Shown: positions 32,133 through 40,440, counted from the first letter of the stretch. The stretch is DNA of 53,063 bases from JAFMIT01 sp044341215 (GCA_044341215.1 JBIISC010000005.1:1-53063), one strand, 5' to 3'. The notes: generated by a model not told the origin, from the letters alone. Program-made: numbers and translations.

Positions 32133-32610
32133 GTTGGTAGCGCATTGCTTCTGCGCCATAACCGCCTTGGGCTTCAGCCATCGGCTTATAGCCAAATCTT
32201 TCCCAATATGTCGCTGCTGATTGCACAGCAGTTAATTCCATACTTTTGAATCCGCGCGAGCGAGCAATTGCAATTGATTGCTCCATAAATGTGCGGGCCA
32301 GGCCTTTGCCTTCGAAGTCAGGATGGATTGCAATATCGTGGATGTAGTAAGCATTCTCGGTATGGGTAATTTCACGAATGTCGCTGTGAAGCGGAACGGG
32401 AAGACCAGATTGCCAATTGAAACCAATGCAGTAGCCGGCCATCTGGCCATCTATGAATCCACCTAAGCAAGTTGGATTTGATACTAGAAGCTTTGTTAAA
32501 AAGGTTTCTTTTGTTTCAATGTAAATGTCACCGTAAGCGGCGCGTTGGACAATGAGCAATTCGTCTAGGTCTGACTCTTTCAATTGCCGGACTTCGAAAT
32601 TCATAATCAT
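32119..32610 (-). CDS. GNAT-family N-acetyltransferase
   Basis: About 163 aa. Acetyl-CoA-binding motif A is 'YIHDIAIHPDFEGKGLARTFM', with the Q/RxxGxG/A-type loop as 'FEGKGLA'; 'GFKSMELTAVQSAATYWERFGY' is the C-terminal alpha4-beta6 region. The substrate is unknown. The start is ambiguous: ATG 32610 shares one base with the upstream stop (TGATG). GTG 32613 and ATG 32604 are also in frame. Last gene of the P450 - Rieske - GNAT minus-strand unit. Confidence 0.85.
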   Translation of the reverse strand: MIMNFEVRQLKESDLDELLIVQRAAYGDIYIETKETFLTKLLVSNPTCLGGFIDGQMAGYCIGFNWQSGLPVPLHSDIREITHTENAYYIHDIAIHPDFEGKGLARTFMEQSIAIARSRGFKSMELTAVQSAATYWERFGYKPMAEAQGGYGAEAMRYQLILE

Positions 32611-32996
32611 CACAGCGTAATGTAGAGGTAACCCTTTTTAACCGATGTTTGGTACTTAGTAAGAGCCCTCGTAGCAGGACCAGCTTTCACATTGCCCGTT
32701 TTAGCATCAAATTGAGATCCGTGATAGGTGCAAACGAGTTTCTTGCCCTCAGCTTGTAATTGAAATCCTTGATGTGTACAGGATGTAGAAAAAGCAAAGA
32801 ACCCTGAAGCCGTTGCCAGCACACTAACTTTTTGACCTTGTCCGGGCACAGTAACGATTAACAAAGTGCCAGGTTTGAATTTTGAAATTTTACCTAGTTT
32901 GTATGTATTTGCCGCATTGGATCCTGGAGAACTAACCAGGGTAGCAACAATCGCAATTGTGCCGCCAATGAAGGTTCGTCGAGAAAAGTCTTCCAT
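32610..32996 (-). CDS. Tat-exported Rieske [2Fe-2S] protein
   Basis: About 128 aa. A twin-arginine signal ('DFSRRTFIGGTIAIVATLV') is followed by a small Rieske domain: 'CTHQGFQL' and 'CTYHGSQFD' supply the two Cys and two His ligands of the cluster. It is therefore folded in the cytoplasm and exported, probably membrane-tethered, as an electron carrier. I use ATG 32996, since the frame further upstream runs into the P450 gene and would bury the Tat signal. It is between a P450 and a GNAT gene. Export argues against direct electron supply to the cytoplasmic P450 unless the P450 is membrane-associated (inference). Confidence 0.85.
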   Translation of the reverse strand: MEDFSRRTFIGGTIAIVATLVSSPGSNAANTYKLGKISKFKPGTLLIVTVPGQGQKVSVLATASGFFAFSTSCTHQGFQLQAEGKKLVCTYHGSQFDAKTGNVKAGPATRALTKYQTSVKKGYLYITL

Positions 32997-33033
32997 GGAG
33001 GCAGAATAAGTGAAAATATCAAATTTGGCTTGG

Positions 33034-34341
33034 CTATATTCGTGACAGTTTCGCCAACATTGGGCTAGCTGGGTGCAATGTGACACTTTGAGTCATCCCA
33101 ACATCAGTCCAGTCATTGGTTGGACGGACATCAAAGTCGCGCAATATGCGCGCCATAAGCAATGGGCCTTCGACGAGAGCCATATCACGACCGATACACA
33201 TTCGAGCACCTAAACCAAACGGCAGGTATTCACTTCGAGCCAATTGGGATTGGGGATCTGAAAATCGGCTTGGATCGAATTTCTCTGGATCTTGCCAACT
33301 GCCTTGATGCTGCAACATATATGGGCTCATGATGATTAATGCATTTGCTGGGATCTCGACCCCTTCTAAAGTGTCATTCGAAATTGTGCTACGAGTGATT
33401 AACCAGGCTGGGGGATAAAGGCGCATAGTTTCTGCAAATACCGATTGCAAATAAGGAACTTGCGCTAGGTCGTTTAGGTGGGGCGCACTTTTTGCTTCAG
33501 AAATACAAGTTTGAAGAATTTCGGTTTTCTCATTAAGTAATTGCCACATCCATGCCATTGCACTTGCAACTGTTTCATGACCTGCAACAATGAATGTAAC
33601 AATTTCATCTCGGATAGCTTTGATATCGAATTTTTGTGGATCTGTTTCATGAGCTTCACGCAGCAAGGAGATAAAGGCATCAGGATGAGTGGCAGGGGAA
33701 AGCAATAATTGTTCTACAGCTTTATCTAGTTGTCGTATTGCAAGATTTAACTTGCGGTGGTTTTTGGTCGGAACCCATGTTGGAATTGGTAAGGGCATTT
33801 GCGCTTTCGCCACCACAACATCAAGTGCCGCAATTGTTGCGCTCGCAATAGCTTCACTCTCGCCACTTAGTGACTTACCAAAAAGTGCCCGCCCTACTAC
33901 TTCTAAAGTTAGGTGTTGCATTGCAGCGGCAATTTCAATTTCGGGACTTTGTGTCCATTTTTCTTTAAGTACCAAATATGAATCTTCAATTGATTCAATT
34001 ACTAAGGATTGCATAGCTCGGTGAAATGCAGGTTGCAAAACTTTGCGGTGGGATTTCCAAATCTCGCCATCAGCTGTAAGAAGTCCTTCGCCAGTAACTA
34101 TCGAAAGAGATTTATATTGCAAAGTTTGCTTCGCGTAATTCTTAGCATTAGTTCGCAATACGTAGTCAACTGTTTCAGGGTTACTTATGGAAAAGGCCGG
34201 GATAGGGACTGGATATTGCACAATCGCGCCATATTTTTGGTGCATATTCATCAAGAAACCGGTGGTGTCTGAGCGGATAGCAGCCAGGTTCTTGAGCATG
34301 GTTAGTGCGTCAGGCCCAAGGGCAACTTTTTTTACAGCCAC
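33034..34341 (-). CDS. Cytochrome P450
   Basis: 435-aa heme monooxygenase. Signatures: I-helix oxygen-binding 'AGHETVASA', K-helix ExxR in 'ETMRLYPP', the PERF-like 'FDPSRF', and the heme loop 'FGLGARMCIG' with the cysteine ligand. 'TADGEIWKSHRKVLQPAFH' in the C-helix region is typical of the CYP4/CYP102/CYP110-like fatty-acid or terpenoid hydroxylases, not of small soluble CYP107-type enzymes. No signal or membrane anchor. The GTG start has TAGGCT six bases upstream (leaderless type). The ferredoxin partner is not obvious. First gene of a three-gene unit. Confidence 0.93.
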   Translation of the reverse strand: MAVKKVALGPDALTMLKNLAAIRSDTTGFLMNMHQKYGAIVQYPVPIPAFSISNPETVDYVLRTNAKNYAKQTLQYKSLSIVTGEGLLTADGEIWKSHRKVLQPAFHRAMQSLVIESIEDSYLVLKEKWTQSPEIEIAAAMQHLTLEVVGRALFGKSLSGESEAIASATIAALDVVVAKAQMPLPIPTWVPTKNHRKLNLAIRQLDKAVEQLLLSPATHPDAFISLLREAHETDPQKFDIKAIRDEIVTFIVAGHETVASAMAWMWQLLNEKTEILQTCISEAKSAPHLNDLAQVPYLQSVFAETMRLYPPAWLITRSTISNDTLEGVEIPANALIIMSPYMLQHQGSWQDPEKFDPSRFSDPQSQLARSEYLPFGLGARMCIGRDMALVEGPLLMARILRDFDVRPTNDWTDVGMTQSVTLHPASPMLAKLSRI

Positions 34342-34347
34342 GACCTG

Positions 34348-34353
34348 AGCCTA
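34348..34353 (-). promoter_or_regulatory. Putative leaderless -10 of the P450 gene (TAGGCT)
   Basis: TAGGCT followed by six bases and the GTG start. Same hexamer and spacing as orn and the gene at 29327. Confidence 0.5.
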
Positions 34354-34405
34354 CGCATGTGGAAAGGCATGGAATCTTTGACTACCTTATGCTTTTGTCC
34401 CTGCC

Positions 34406-36280
34406 GTGAGTGGAAAGAGATTCCAATTGAGAGACCTAGTGAGAGACCTAGTGAGAGACCAAGTGAGAGCAAATTATTTTTCTAAATTTGCACTCGTTTT
34501 GACTATTGCAATTCTCGCTTCTTTCATAAATTTGCCAGGTTCCTCGGCGGCTAATGGATTTCGGTACAGCACCACGCCTTCACCGTATGTAGAAGGTGAT
34601 GACGAGGCTGCCAATATCTTTGATCCAGTCGATGTAAATAGTATTCAACTAGACGTTGCTGATTCGATTATTGAATATTTCAGAACTTGCTGTGATTGGC
34701 AGTTTGAAGGCCCGTGGAAAAGAGCCCAGCTCACCATGACCGTCAAAGGCGAAACTGTCGGACCTCTTTTGGTTGGCTTTCACTTAAAGGGTGCTTGGGG
34801 TTCTTGGCGGACAATTGACACGAAACCGGGAATTAAAATCAAAGTTGATGCCTTCGTAGAAGGTCAAAAGATTTTCGGCGTAAAGAAATTGATTTTGAAC
34901 AACATGGCTCAAGAAGGACCCGCGTTAAATCAGCAACTCGCTATGAGAGTTTTTCGTGCTATGGGTGTTCCAGCTTCACGCACTGGCTATACCAACCTTC
35001 AAATCAATGATTTGAATTATGGGCTTTACACCATGATCGAATCATTAGACAGAGTCAGCCTTTCAAGATGGTTTGAGTCAACTCAACATTTATATAAAGG
35101 TGGCGTCCCATATCACTGGGCTGACTTAGTTCCTGAATTTGAGTACGTTTTCCAAGTTGAAACTGGCAGCCTGACAAACCGCAGCGATCTGATGCCTTTG
35201 CTAGAGGCAAATGCAGCAGAGGATTGGTGGACCGAAATAAACAAAGTTGCTGACATGCAGGAAATGGTGCGCGAGTGGGCGGTTGAACAAACAATTGGCC
35301 ATTGGGACGGGTATTCCTACAATGGCAATAACTACTTCATTCACTCGGATGAAAATGGAATTTTTACCATGTTGCCTTGGGGTGTAGATGGCACTTGGGG
35401 TGGCCCAATTGACTACAACTGGACTAACAAAATAATGAGTCAAAGGTGCATTCAAACTCCACAATGCTTTGCTCTGTATGTTCAAGCAGTTGCAGATGCA
35501 ACTTACGCAATTAAAACTCTGGATTTAGATCAGATGGTTGTTGATATTTCTGAGCGAATCAATATTGAACTACAAGATAATGTCGAACCTTACTGGCGCC
35601 GTTACTGGTTTATGTCGAATAGCCTGGGTGATATCCAGTGGCATCAAACTTATATTAGGGCAGTCCTTAATCAAAACTACGACTGGGCGTTAGATAATTA
35701 TCAAGACGTGCCAGGTGTTTCTCGTGTGCAGCTTTATGACAGTGCTCTTCGCCTGCTCCGTGTGGCCGGGAAAGAAATCAAAATTCCAGTTGCAGAAAAT
35801 GACCTTTCAACCGTTTACTTGCAACCAGGAACAAAGAGCGTCTCGGTTAGTGCAAATGCAAGACAGAGCCAAGCCGATGTAGAAATTTCTGCATTAAATA
35901 ATTTGAAGACTGGCCTAAACAATATTTCTATAGACGTTACTTCTCGAAATGGACAGTCAAGTCAAGAATATATTGTTCCGGCTTATGTTTTAAGTAAGTC
36001 TTCGACAGATTTTGCTATTTCAACTGTTGGATCTAAAAATAGATTAACGGAAAGATCTTTTGTTAAATTACACAACACAGGTGTGATGGCAGGAATAAAA
36101 TCAATCAAGGACTTAAAGGTCACGGTTACTGGATCGATGAAAAACGGAACCGCTATGCTCAAAAAGATTATTGATGTATTGAAGGATGCTGGAATGTCCA
36201 CGCCAGACGAATCAACTTATAAAACAAACTCGCGGATGGCCAAAGGCACCACAAAGGTAGTTATTAGCTACCTAAAGTGA
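34406..36280 (+). CDS. Secreted CotH-kinase-like protein
   Basis: 624 aa. A short basic N terminus and a signal peptide ('FALVLTIAILASFINLPGSSAA') precede a CotH-like domain: 'LKGAWGSWRTIDTKPGIKIKV', 'KKLILNNMAQEGPALNQQLAMRVFRAMGVPA', 'NDLNYGLYTMIESLDR', 'NNYFIHSDENGIFTMLPWGVDGTWGG'. CotH proteins resemble protein kinases and some phosphorylate secreted proteins. The last 150 or so residues look like a beta-sandwich repeat domain. The GTG at 34406 is the first start, but a 12-base tandem repeat next to it offers three further in-frame GTG starts (34439, 34451, 34463). Kinase activity is unproven. Confidence 0.8.
   Translation: MSGKRFQLRDLVRDLVRDQVRANYFSKFALVLTIAILASFINLPGSSAANGFRYSTTPSPYVEGDDEAANIFDPVDVNSIQLDVADSIIEYFRTCCDWQFEGPWKRAQLTMTVKGETVGPLLVGFHLKGAWGSWRTIDTKPGIKIKVDAFVEGQKIFGVKKLILNNMAQEGPALNQQLAMRVFRAMGVPASRTGYTNLQINDLNYGLYTMIESLDRVSLSRWFESTQHLYKGGVPYHWADLVPEFEYVFQVETGSLTNRSDLMPLLEANAAEDWWTEINKVADMQEMVREWAVEQTIGHWDGYSYNGNNYFIHSDENGIFTMLPWGVDGTWGGPIDYNWTNKIMSQRCIQTPQCFALYVQAVADATYAIKTLDLDQMVVDISERINIELQDNVEPYWRRYWFMSNSLGDIQWHQTYIRAVLNQNYDWALDNYQDVPGVSRVQLYDSALRLLRVAGKEIKIPVAENDLSTVYLQPGTKSVSVSANARQSQADVEISALNNLKTGLNNISIDVTSRNGQSSQEYIVPAYVLSKSSTDFAISTVGSKNRLTERSFVKLHNTGVMAGIKSIKDLKVTVTGSMKNGTAMLKKIIDVLKDAGMSTPDESTYKTNSRMAKGTTKVVISYLK
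34429..34469 (+). repeat. 12-base tandem repeat in the start region of the CotH-like gene
   Basis: GAGAGACCTAGT twice, then GAGAGACCAAGT and a partial GAGAG: 3.4 copies. Each junction forms GTG, and each unit has a purine-rich GAGAG upstream of it, so every copy looks like a small ribosome site plus start codon. The repeat encodes 'RDLV' units. Confidence 0.9.
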
Positions 36281-36288
36281 AGCCTGTG

Positions 36289-36294
36289 TAGGTT
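36289..36294 (+). promoter_or_regulatory. Putative leaderless -10 of argG (TAGGTT)
   Basis: TAGGTT, six bases, ATG of argG, in the 20-base gap after the CotH-like gene. No ribosome site. Confidence 0.5.
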
Positions 36295-36300
36295 TCTCCC

Positions 36301-37641
36301 ATGTCTAAAGTTCTCGCATCACTGCCAGTCGGCGAAAAAGTCGGAATTGCCTTCTCAGGTGGGCTTGATACCTCGGTAGCTGTTGCATGGATGCGTGAAA
36401 ACGGCGCTATCCCTTATGCCTATACGGCAGACCTTGGACAATATGACGAACCTGACATCGATTCAGTTCCTAGTCGCGCCACTGAGTATGGCGCAGAAGC
36501 TGCCCGGCTAGTTGATTGCAAGTTGGCTTTAGTTGAAGAAGGGTTCGCAGCAATCGCGTGTGGCGCATTCCACATTCGAAGTGGTGGCAAGCAATACTTC
36601 AACACCACACCACTTGGCCGCGCAGTGACTGGAACTCTGCTAGTTCGTGCAATGCTCAAAGATGGCGTTGCGATCTGGGGAGATGGCTCAACATATAAAG
36701 GAAACGACATCGAACGTTTCTACCGTTATGGACTTCTTGCAAACCCTGCCCTTCGTATCTACAAGCCATGGCTAGACACTGCTTTTGTAAATGAACTTGG
36801 TGGCCGTAAAGAAATGTCTGAGTGGATGACGGCACACAACCTTCCTTACCGTGATTCAGTTGAAAAGGCTTACTCAACTGATGCAAATATTCTTGGCGCA
36901 ACTCACGAAGCTAAATCTCTAGAACTTCTAGATTCTTCAATGGAACTTGTGCAACCAATCATGGGAGTTCGATTTTGGGATCCAGCAGTTGAAATCAAAA
37001 CTGAAGATGTAGTGATTCGTTTTGAACAAGGCCGCCCAGTGGCAATCAACGGCAAAAAACTTGACGCAGTTCCATTGATGAAAGAAGCAAACAATGTTGG
37101 TGGCCGGCATGGTCTTGGTATGGCTGATCAAATTGAAAACCGCATCATCGAAGCGAAAAGTCGTGGAATTTATGAAGCTCCAGGCATGGCACTTTTGTTC
37201 TTTGCATACGAACGGCTTTTGTCTGCAATCCACAACGAAGACACCATTGCTAACTACCATGCAGAAGGTCGCCGCTTAGGTCGTTTACTTTATGAAGGTC
37301 GCTGGTTTGATCCACAAGCACTAATGCTGCGTGAATCACTGCAACGTTGGGTTGCATCTGCTGTCACTGGTGAAGTAACTCTTCGTTTGCGTCGCGGTGA
37401 TGACTACACAATTATCAACACTGTTGGCCCGCATCTTTCATACCATCCAGACAAACTTTCGATGGAAAGAACTGAAGATGCAGCATTTGGTCCACAAGAT
37501 CGAATTGGCCAACTAACAATGCGCAATCTGGATATCGCTGATACCCGAGCGAAACTTGAACTGTATGCCAAGCAAGGCCAACTAGATGGTGGCCAAGCCA
37601 ATTTGGTTGGCGAACTCACTGATGGTGAAAAGAAGAATTAG
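36301..37641 (+). CDS. argG: Argininosuccinate synthase, long (E. coli) type
   Basis: 446-aa enzyme that joins citrulline and aspartate with ATP in arginine synthesis. The PP-loop 'AFSGGLDTS' is near residue 20. 'YAYTADLGQYDE', 'YFNTTPLGRAVTGT', 'WGDGSTYKGNDIERFYRYGL', 'EKAYSTDANILGATHEAK' and 'GGRHGLGMSDQ-like GMADQIENRIIEAKSRGIYE' follow the E. coli enzyme along the whole length. This is the approximately 447-aa class; mycobacterial and most actinobacterial ArgG are about 400 aa and clearly different. argH and other arg genes are not adjacent. It overlaps the convergent small gene by four bases. Confidence 0.96.
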   Translation: MSKVLASLPVGEKVGIAFSGGLDTSVAVAWMRENGAIPYAYTADLGQYDEPDIDSVPSRATEYGAEAARLVDCKLALVEEGFAAIACGAFHIRSGGKQYFNTTPLGRAVTGTLLVRAMLKDGVAIWGDGSTYKGNDIERFYRYGLLANPALRIYKPWLDTAFVNELGGRKEMSEWMTAHNLPYRDSVEKAYSTDANILGATHEAKSLELLDSSMELVQPIMGVRFWDPAVEIKTEDVVIRFEQGRPVAINGKKLDAVPLMKEANNVGGRHGLGMADQIENRIIEAKSRGIYEAPGMALLFFAYERLLSAIHNEDTIANYHAEGRRLGRLLYEGRWFDPQALMLRESLQRWVASAVTGEVTLRLRRGDDYTIINTVGPHLSYHPDKLSMERTEDAAFGPQDRIGQLTMRNLDIADTRAKLELYAKQGQLDGGQANLVGELTDGEKKN

Positions 37642-37901
37642 TAAGTAACGACTTTCAACTTACAAGGAATATCCAGCTCATCGCGAATAGCATCTAGGTG
37701 CTCTTTGGTGATGCGGTGAAGCTCAGGGGTCCAGGTCTTTCCAACCTCAGACTTAGGCACCCGAAGAGTCACAGACTCCTGGTGAGCGCCGATGATGCTA
37801 GGTGCGTATTCGAGTAAAACCTGGCCAATTGGCTCTTCAAAAGCCTCTGCTGTGAGTCGGCATTGGTCTAGTACTTCGGTGAATTCAAGAGTAACAATCA
37901 T
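37638..37901 (-). CDS. Hypothetical protein, 87 aa
   Basis: Small soluble acidic protein without a recognised family. Predicted alternating beta strands and a helix ('TKEHLDAIRDEL'), with no signal peptide or membrane helix. It is probably real: AGGAG sits seven bases before the ATG and codon use resembles the neighbours. Its stop overlaps the argG stop (convergent, four bases). It is divergent from the acidic protein gene at 37969, 67 bases away. Function unknown. Confidence 0.6.
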   Translation of the reverse strand: MIVTLEFTEVLDQCRLTAEAFEEPIGQVLLEYAPSIIGAHQESVTLRVPKSEVGKTWTPELHRITKEHLDAIRDELDIPCKLKVVTY

Positions 37902-37968
37902 CTACAATCTCCTATGTGCGCTAAGCACAAACCGCGCCTCAAGTGGCGCATTCTACGCAGGAGATCTG

Positions 37969-38550
37969 TTGAGCGAGAACGAAACCAGTAACTCTGAAAG
38001 CACCGAGACTGCGAACCTGCCAGATATCGTGCGTCGAGTCGGTGGAGACCTGGAGAAGGTAATCTCAAATCTGCCTGCATATGTGGATGAAAGATTCCCG
38101 TTGGACCGCTTCAAGCAAATTGCACTAGGTCGCCTAGTCGAAGCAAAGCCTGAACTCAATAACGAAAATGACATCGCAAAGATTGTTGATCTGCTGACTT
38201 TTCACGGCATCGATCGCGACCAAATGAATGACCTAAATGTTTTGCTCGACACCTACGGAACTGACGATGTGTGGACAGCAATTAATTACTTGTATGAAAT
38301 TGGTTTGCGGGACCGCGGTGTAGCATCTGAAGACGAAAGCAACACCAACGCATTTGTTTTTGTTCGCGCAGTACTAAGTCGAATTCGCGAACTTCGTGAA
38401 AGTGGCAAGCGAGTAGTGAACGAAGAAGTTCTAGACGCAACAGTTTGGGACATCAACGAATACATCGACGAAGCCGACTTAGATAACTACCAATACACCG
38501 GCGGAACTCTCGGCGGCGAAGACGTTCTTGAAGTCGAAGAAGACGAGTAA
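37969..38550 (+). CDS. Acidic hypothetical protein partnered with a J-domain protein
   Basis: About 193 aa, strongly acidic, mainly helical. It begins 'SENETSNSESTE' (disordered) and ends 'EDVLEVEEDE'. No family recognised. TTG 37969 is chosen because AGGAG lies five bases upstream; the longer open frame has no ribosome site and overlaps the divergent gene. Only five bases separate it from the J-domain gene, so the two are probably co-transcribed and may work together. Possible chaperone adaptor (inference). Confidence 0.65.
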   Translation: MSENETSNSESTETANLPDIVRRVGGDLEKVISNLPAYVDERFPLDRFKQIALGRLVEAKPELNNENDIAKIVDLLTFHGIDRDQMNDLNVLLDTYGTDDVWTAINYLYEIGLRDRGVASEDESNTNAFVFVRAVLSRIRELRESGKRVVNEEVLDATVWDINEYIDEADLDNYQYTGGTLGGEDVLEVEEDE

Positions 38551-38555
38551 GAACC

Positions 38556-39440
38556 ATGGCCGGCGAAAATCCACTAATAACACTTGGTGTTCCGAGACAC
38601 GTTTTAGTAGTTGCAGTCAAGGATAAGAATCCCAAACTTGCTTTAGATATTGCGGAAGCAAATTACAAAACTCTTGCAAAGAAATTTCACCCAGACCTTC
38701 CTGGCGGAGACGCTGACTACATGAGTTCACTTGGCGATGCCATGGAAGAAATTCGTGATCTAGATGCACTTGACTACTACTTGTCAGAACTTGTAGGTCG
38801 ACACGATGTGGCAGATGCCAAGGTTCAAGAAAAGGTTCGCAAAAGTGCAGCACTAATTGAAAAGCGCGACACTTTTTCATTACGAGCTCTTGCAGACCTA
38901 TTTGAATATGTTGACCAATTCACAATGCTTGGACTTCGCAAACCAACCACATTTTTTACATATGGCCAAACTGTCACCATGACTGTTGACGTGAGTGACG
39001 AAAATAAGGCAGAGATTGTTGGCTATCAAAACGAAGCTATGGACATGAGCGTTAGCGAATTTCGTTACACATCCGGCAAGTGGCAATTCAAAAATGAAGA
39101 TATTGATGCTAAAAAGATGTGGCACGAATTGGGAGACCCAAGTGTCAAACTCTCAGCCAAAGTAGTGGGATATGTAATTCGCGATCGTAATGTTGAGGTT
39201 GAACTCGACAGCGATGTCCAAGCACTTGGTGCGGGAGAAAAAATTAAAGATCTTCAATGGACAAAAGCTAGCGATTGCTGGTTCTTGCCATTTATCTCCT
39301 TCGGAGGATTACCAGTTTCTGAAAAAGATTCGCTTGATGAATTCAATATTCAACTGGTGCTTCACCGAAGAGATGATGACACAGAAGAAAACCTTTTCAG
39401 TGTCACACAGCGACTTTTGAAGTTCTCAGCAATTAAGTAA
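38556..39440 (+). CDS. J-domain (DnaJ-like) protein
   Basis: 294 aa. The N-terminal part is a J-domain: helix II 'YKTLAKKFHPDLPGGD' with the essential HPD at residues 45-47 and helix III 'YMSSLGDAMEEIRD'. The remainder, including 'TFFTYGQTVTMTVDVSDENK' and many beta strands, has no known client-binding, zinc-finger or GF-rich domain. It should stimulate a DnaK ATPase on a specific client. Neither DnaK nor GrpE is near. It follows the acidic protein by five bases and ends 18 bases before tRNA-Arg (opposite strand). Confidence 0.8.
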   Translation: MAGENPLITLGVPRHVLVVAVKDKNPKLALDIAEANYKTLAKKFHPDLPGGDADYMSSLGDAMEEIRDLDALDYYLSELVGRHDVADAKVQEKVRKSAALIEKRDTFSLRALADLFEYVDQFTMLGLRKPTTFFTYGQTVTMTVDVSDENKAEIVGYQNEAMDMSVSEFRYTSGKWQFKNEDIDAKKMWHELGDPSVKLSAKVVGYVIRDRNVEVELDSDVQALGAGEKIKDLQWTKASDCWFLPFISFGGLPVSEKDSLDEFNIQLVLHRRDDDTEENLFSVTQRLLKFSAIK

Positions 39441-39457
39441 TTTGAATTAAAGGTTTG

Positions 39458-39530
39458 CGCGCCTGGAGGGACTCGAACCCCCAACCGACCGGGTAGAAAC
39501 CGGTTACTCTATCCATTGAGCTACAAGCGC
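39458..39530 (-). tRNA. tRNA-Arg(TCT)
   Basis: Acceptor stem GCGCTTG / CAGGCGC (one G-U), D arm GCTC..GAGT, anticodon stem ACCGG/CCGGT with loop TTTCTAC (anticodon TCT), T arm GGGGG-TTCGAGT-CCCTC, discriminator G. CCA is not encoded (the genome reads CAA), unlike the Lys and His tRNAs. Confidence 0.94.
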
Positions 39531-39569
39531 TGGTGGGCGTAGTTTCGCAGATGTACTCTGCATATAAAA

Positions 39570-39604
39570 ATGAGCCGCCTGAGAGTGTTCTCGCGGCGGC
39601 TCAT
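39570..39604 (-). terminator. Terminator of the secreted-protein gene
   Basis: Inverted repeat ATGAGCCGCC ... GGCGGCTCAT with an inner GAGA/TCTC pair. On the minus strand TTTTTA follows at once. It lies just downstream of the minus-strand gene 39614-40318. Confidence 0.85.
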
Positions 39605-39613
39605 CTTTAGGTT

Positions 39614-40318
39614 TTATTGCGTTACTGGCTCGATTTTTGCTCCAAGAACATAGACATTTCCAGAGTTTGTATCGTCTCCAACTGGATTTCCACCATTGAA
39701 GGTGTAGCGTTCAAACCCCAAATGAATGAGTGAATCATCATCAGAAATATTGTAAAAACCAGAAAGCACATTTAACTCATTAGCTTCTGGGACGTCGAAA
39801 TAAGTTCCGTCTCCAAACCCACAACCACTAAGAGCGCTACCTACATCGAATTGAGCCATGCAGAGATTTACCAAAACTTCACCATCTGATGCTGAAGCAA
39901 CCCAATAGAACGAAATTTTCACTTCCGTCACACTTTCCCAGCCTGAAGGTTTGGGGATATTTGTAAAAATAAACGGCGTCAGGTCGTCGTCACCAGTCAT
40001 TTCCCAAGCTGGTTGATCAAAACCGTCAATTAGATGGGTTCCGAAAGTTGCTTCGGCTGCAGCAGAATTCTCGAGATCCTTGGCTGTAAGGTAGATTGAA
40101 TCTAAGCTTTCAGTTCCTGCTGGCCCAATATTGTTCCAGCTGATTTTGTTTTGTTTCTTTGTACACTTTTTGTTGGCTTTGACAATCTTTATTGCGCCAC
40201 TTTTTTTGGTTACGCATGCGGTATAGGTTGTTTGTGATGTGATTGCTTGTGAACTTGCAACAGACGTTAAAAGCATTGTAAAAATTACAAGAAGTACAGG
40301 GTAGATTTTGTTTCGCAT
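39614..40318 (-). CDS. Secreted protein with N-terminal 'YTACV..WN' module
   Basis: About 234 aa with a signal peptide ('MRNKIYPVLLVIFTMLLTSVASSQA'). Right after it is a short Cys-containing module, 'YTACVTKKSG...KKCTKKQNKISWN', which I recall from many actinobacterial surface proteins with collagen-like or tail-like domains. The rest is a beta-rich domain of about 150 residues with one Cys pair ('NLCMAQFDVGSALSGCGFG'), resembling tail-fibre/lectin sandwiches. AAGGAG stands four bases before ATG 40318, so the longer open frame upstream is rejected. Function unknown; a cell-surface role is likely. Confidence 0.78.
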   Translation of the reverse strand: MRNKIYPVLLVIFTMLLTSVASSQAITSQTTYTACVTKKSGAIKIVKANKKCTKKQNKISWNNIGPAGTESLDSIYLTAKDLENSAAAEATFGTHLIDGFDQPAWEMTGDDDLTPFIFTNIPKPSGWESVTEVKISFYWVASASDGEVLVNLCMAQFDVGSALSGCGFGDGTYFDVPEANELNVLSGFYNISDDDSLIHLGFERYTFNGGNPVGDDTNSGNVYVLGAKIEPVTQ

Positions 40319-40440
40319 GACTCTCCTTGGCCGCATTTTTGAATACACAACGTATTCATGAGCGGACTTTTCCACGGCCTTTAAGAATATTCAAAGACAT
40401 TATTCGGCGTTTGTAGTCTTTTTCACGAAAGTGAGGTTTT

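Noticed and set aside
32997..33086. N-terminal extension of the Rieske protein into the P450 gene
   Set aside because: It would place the twin-arginine signal in the middle of the protein; ATG 32996 puts it at the N terminus.
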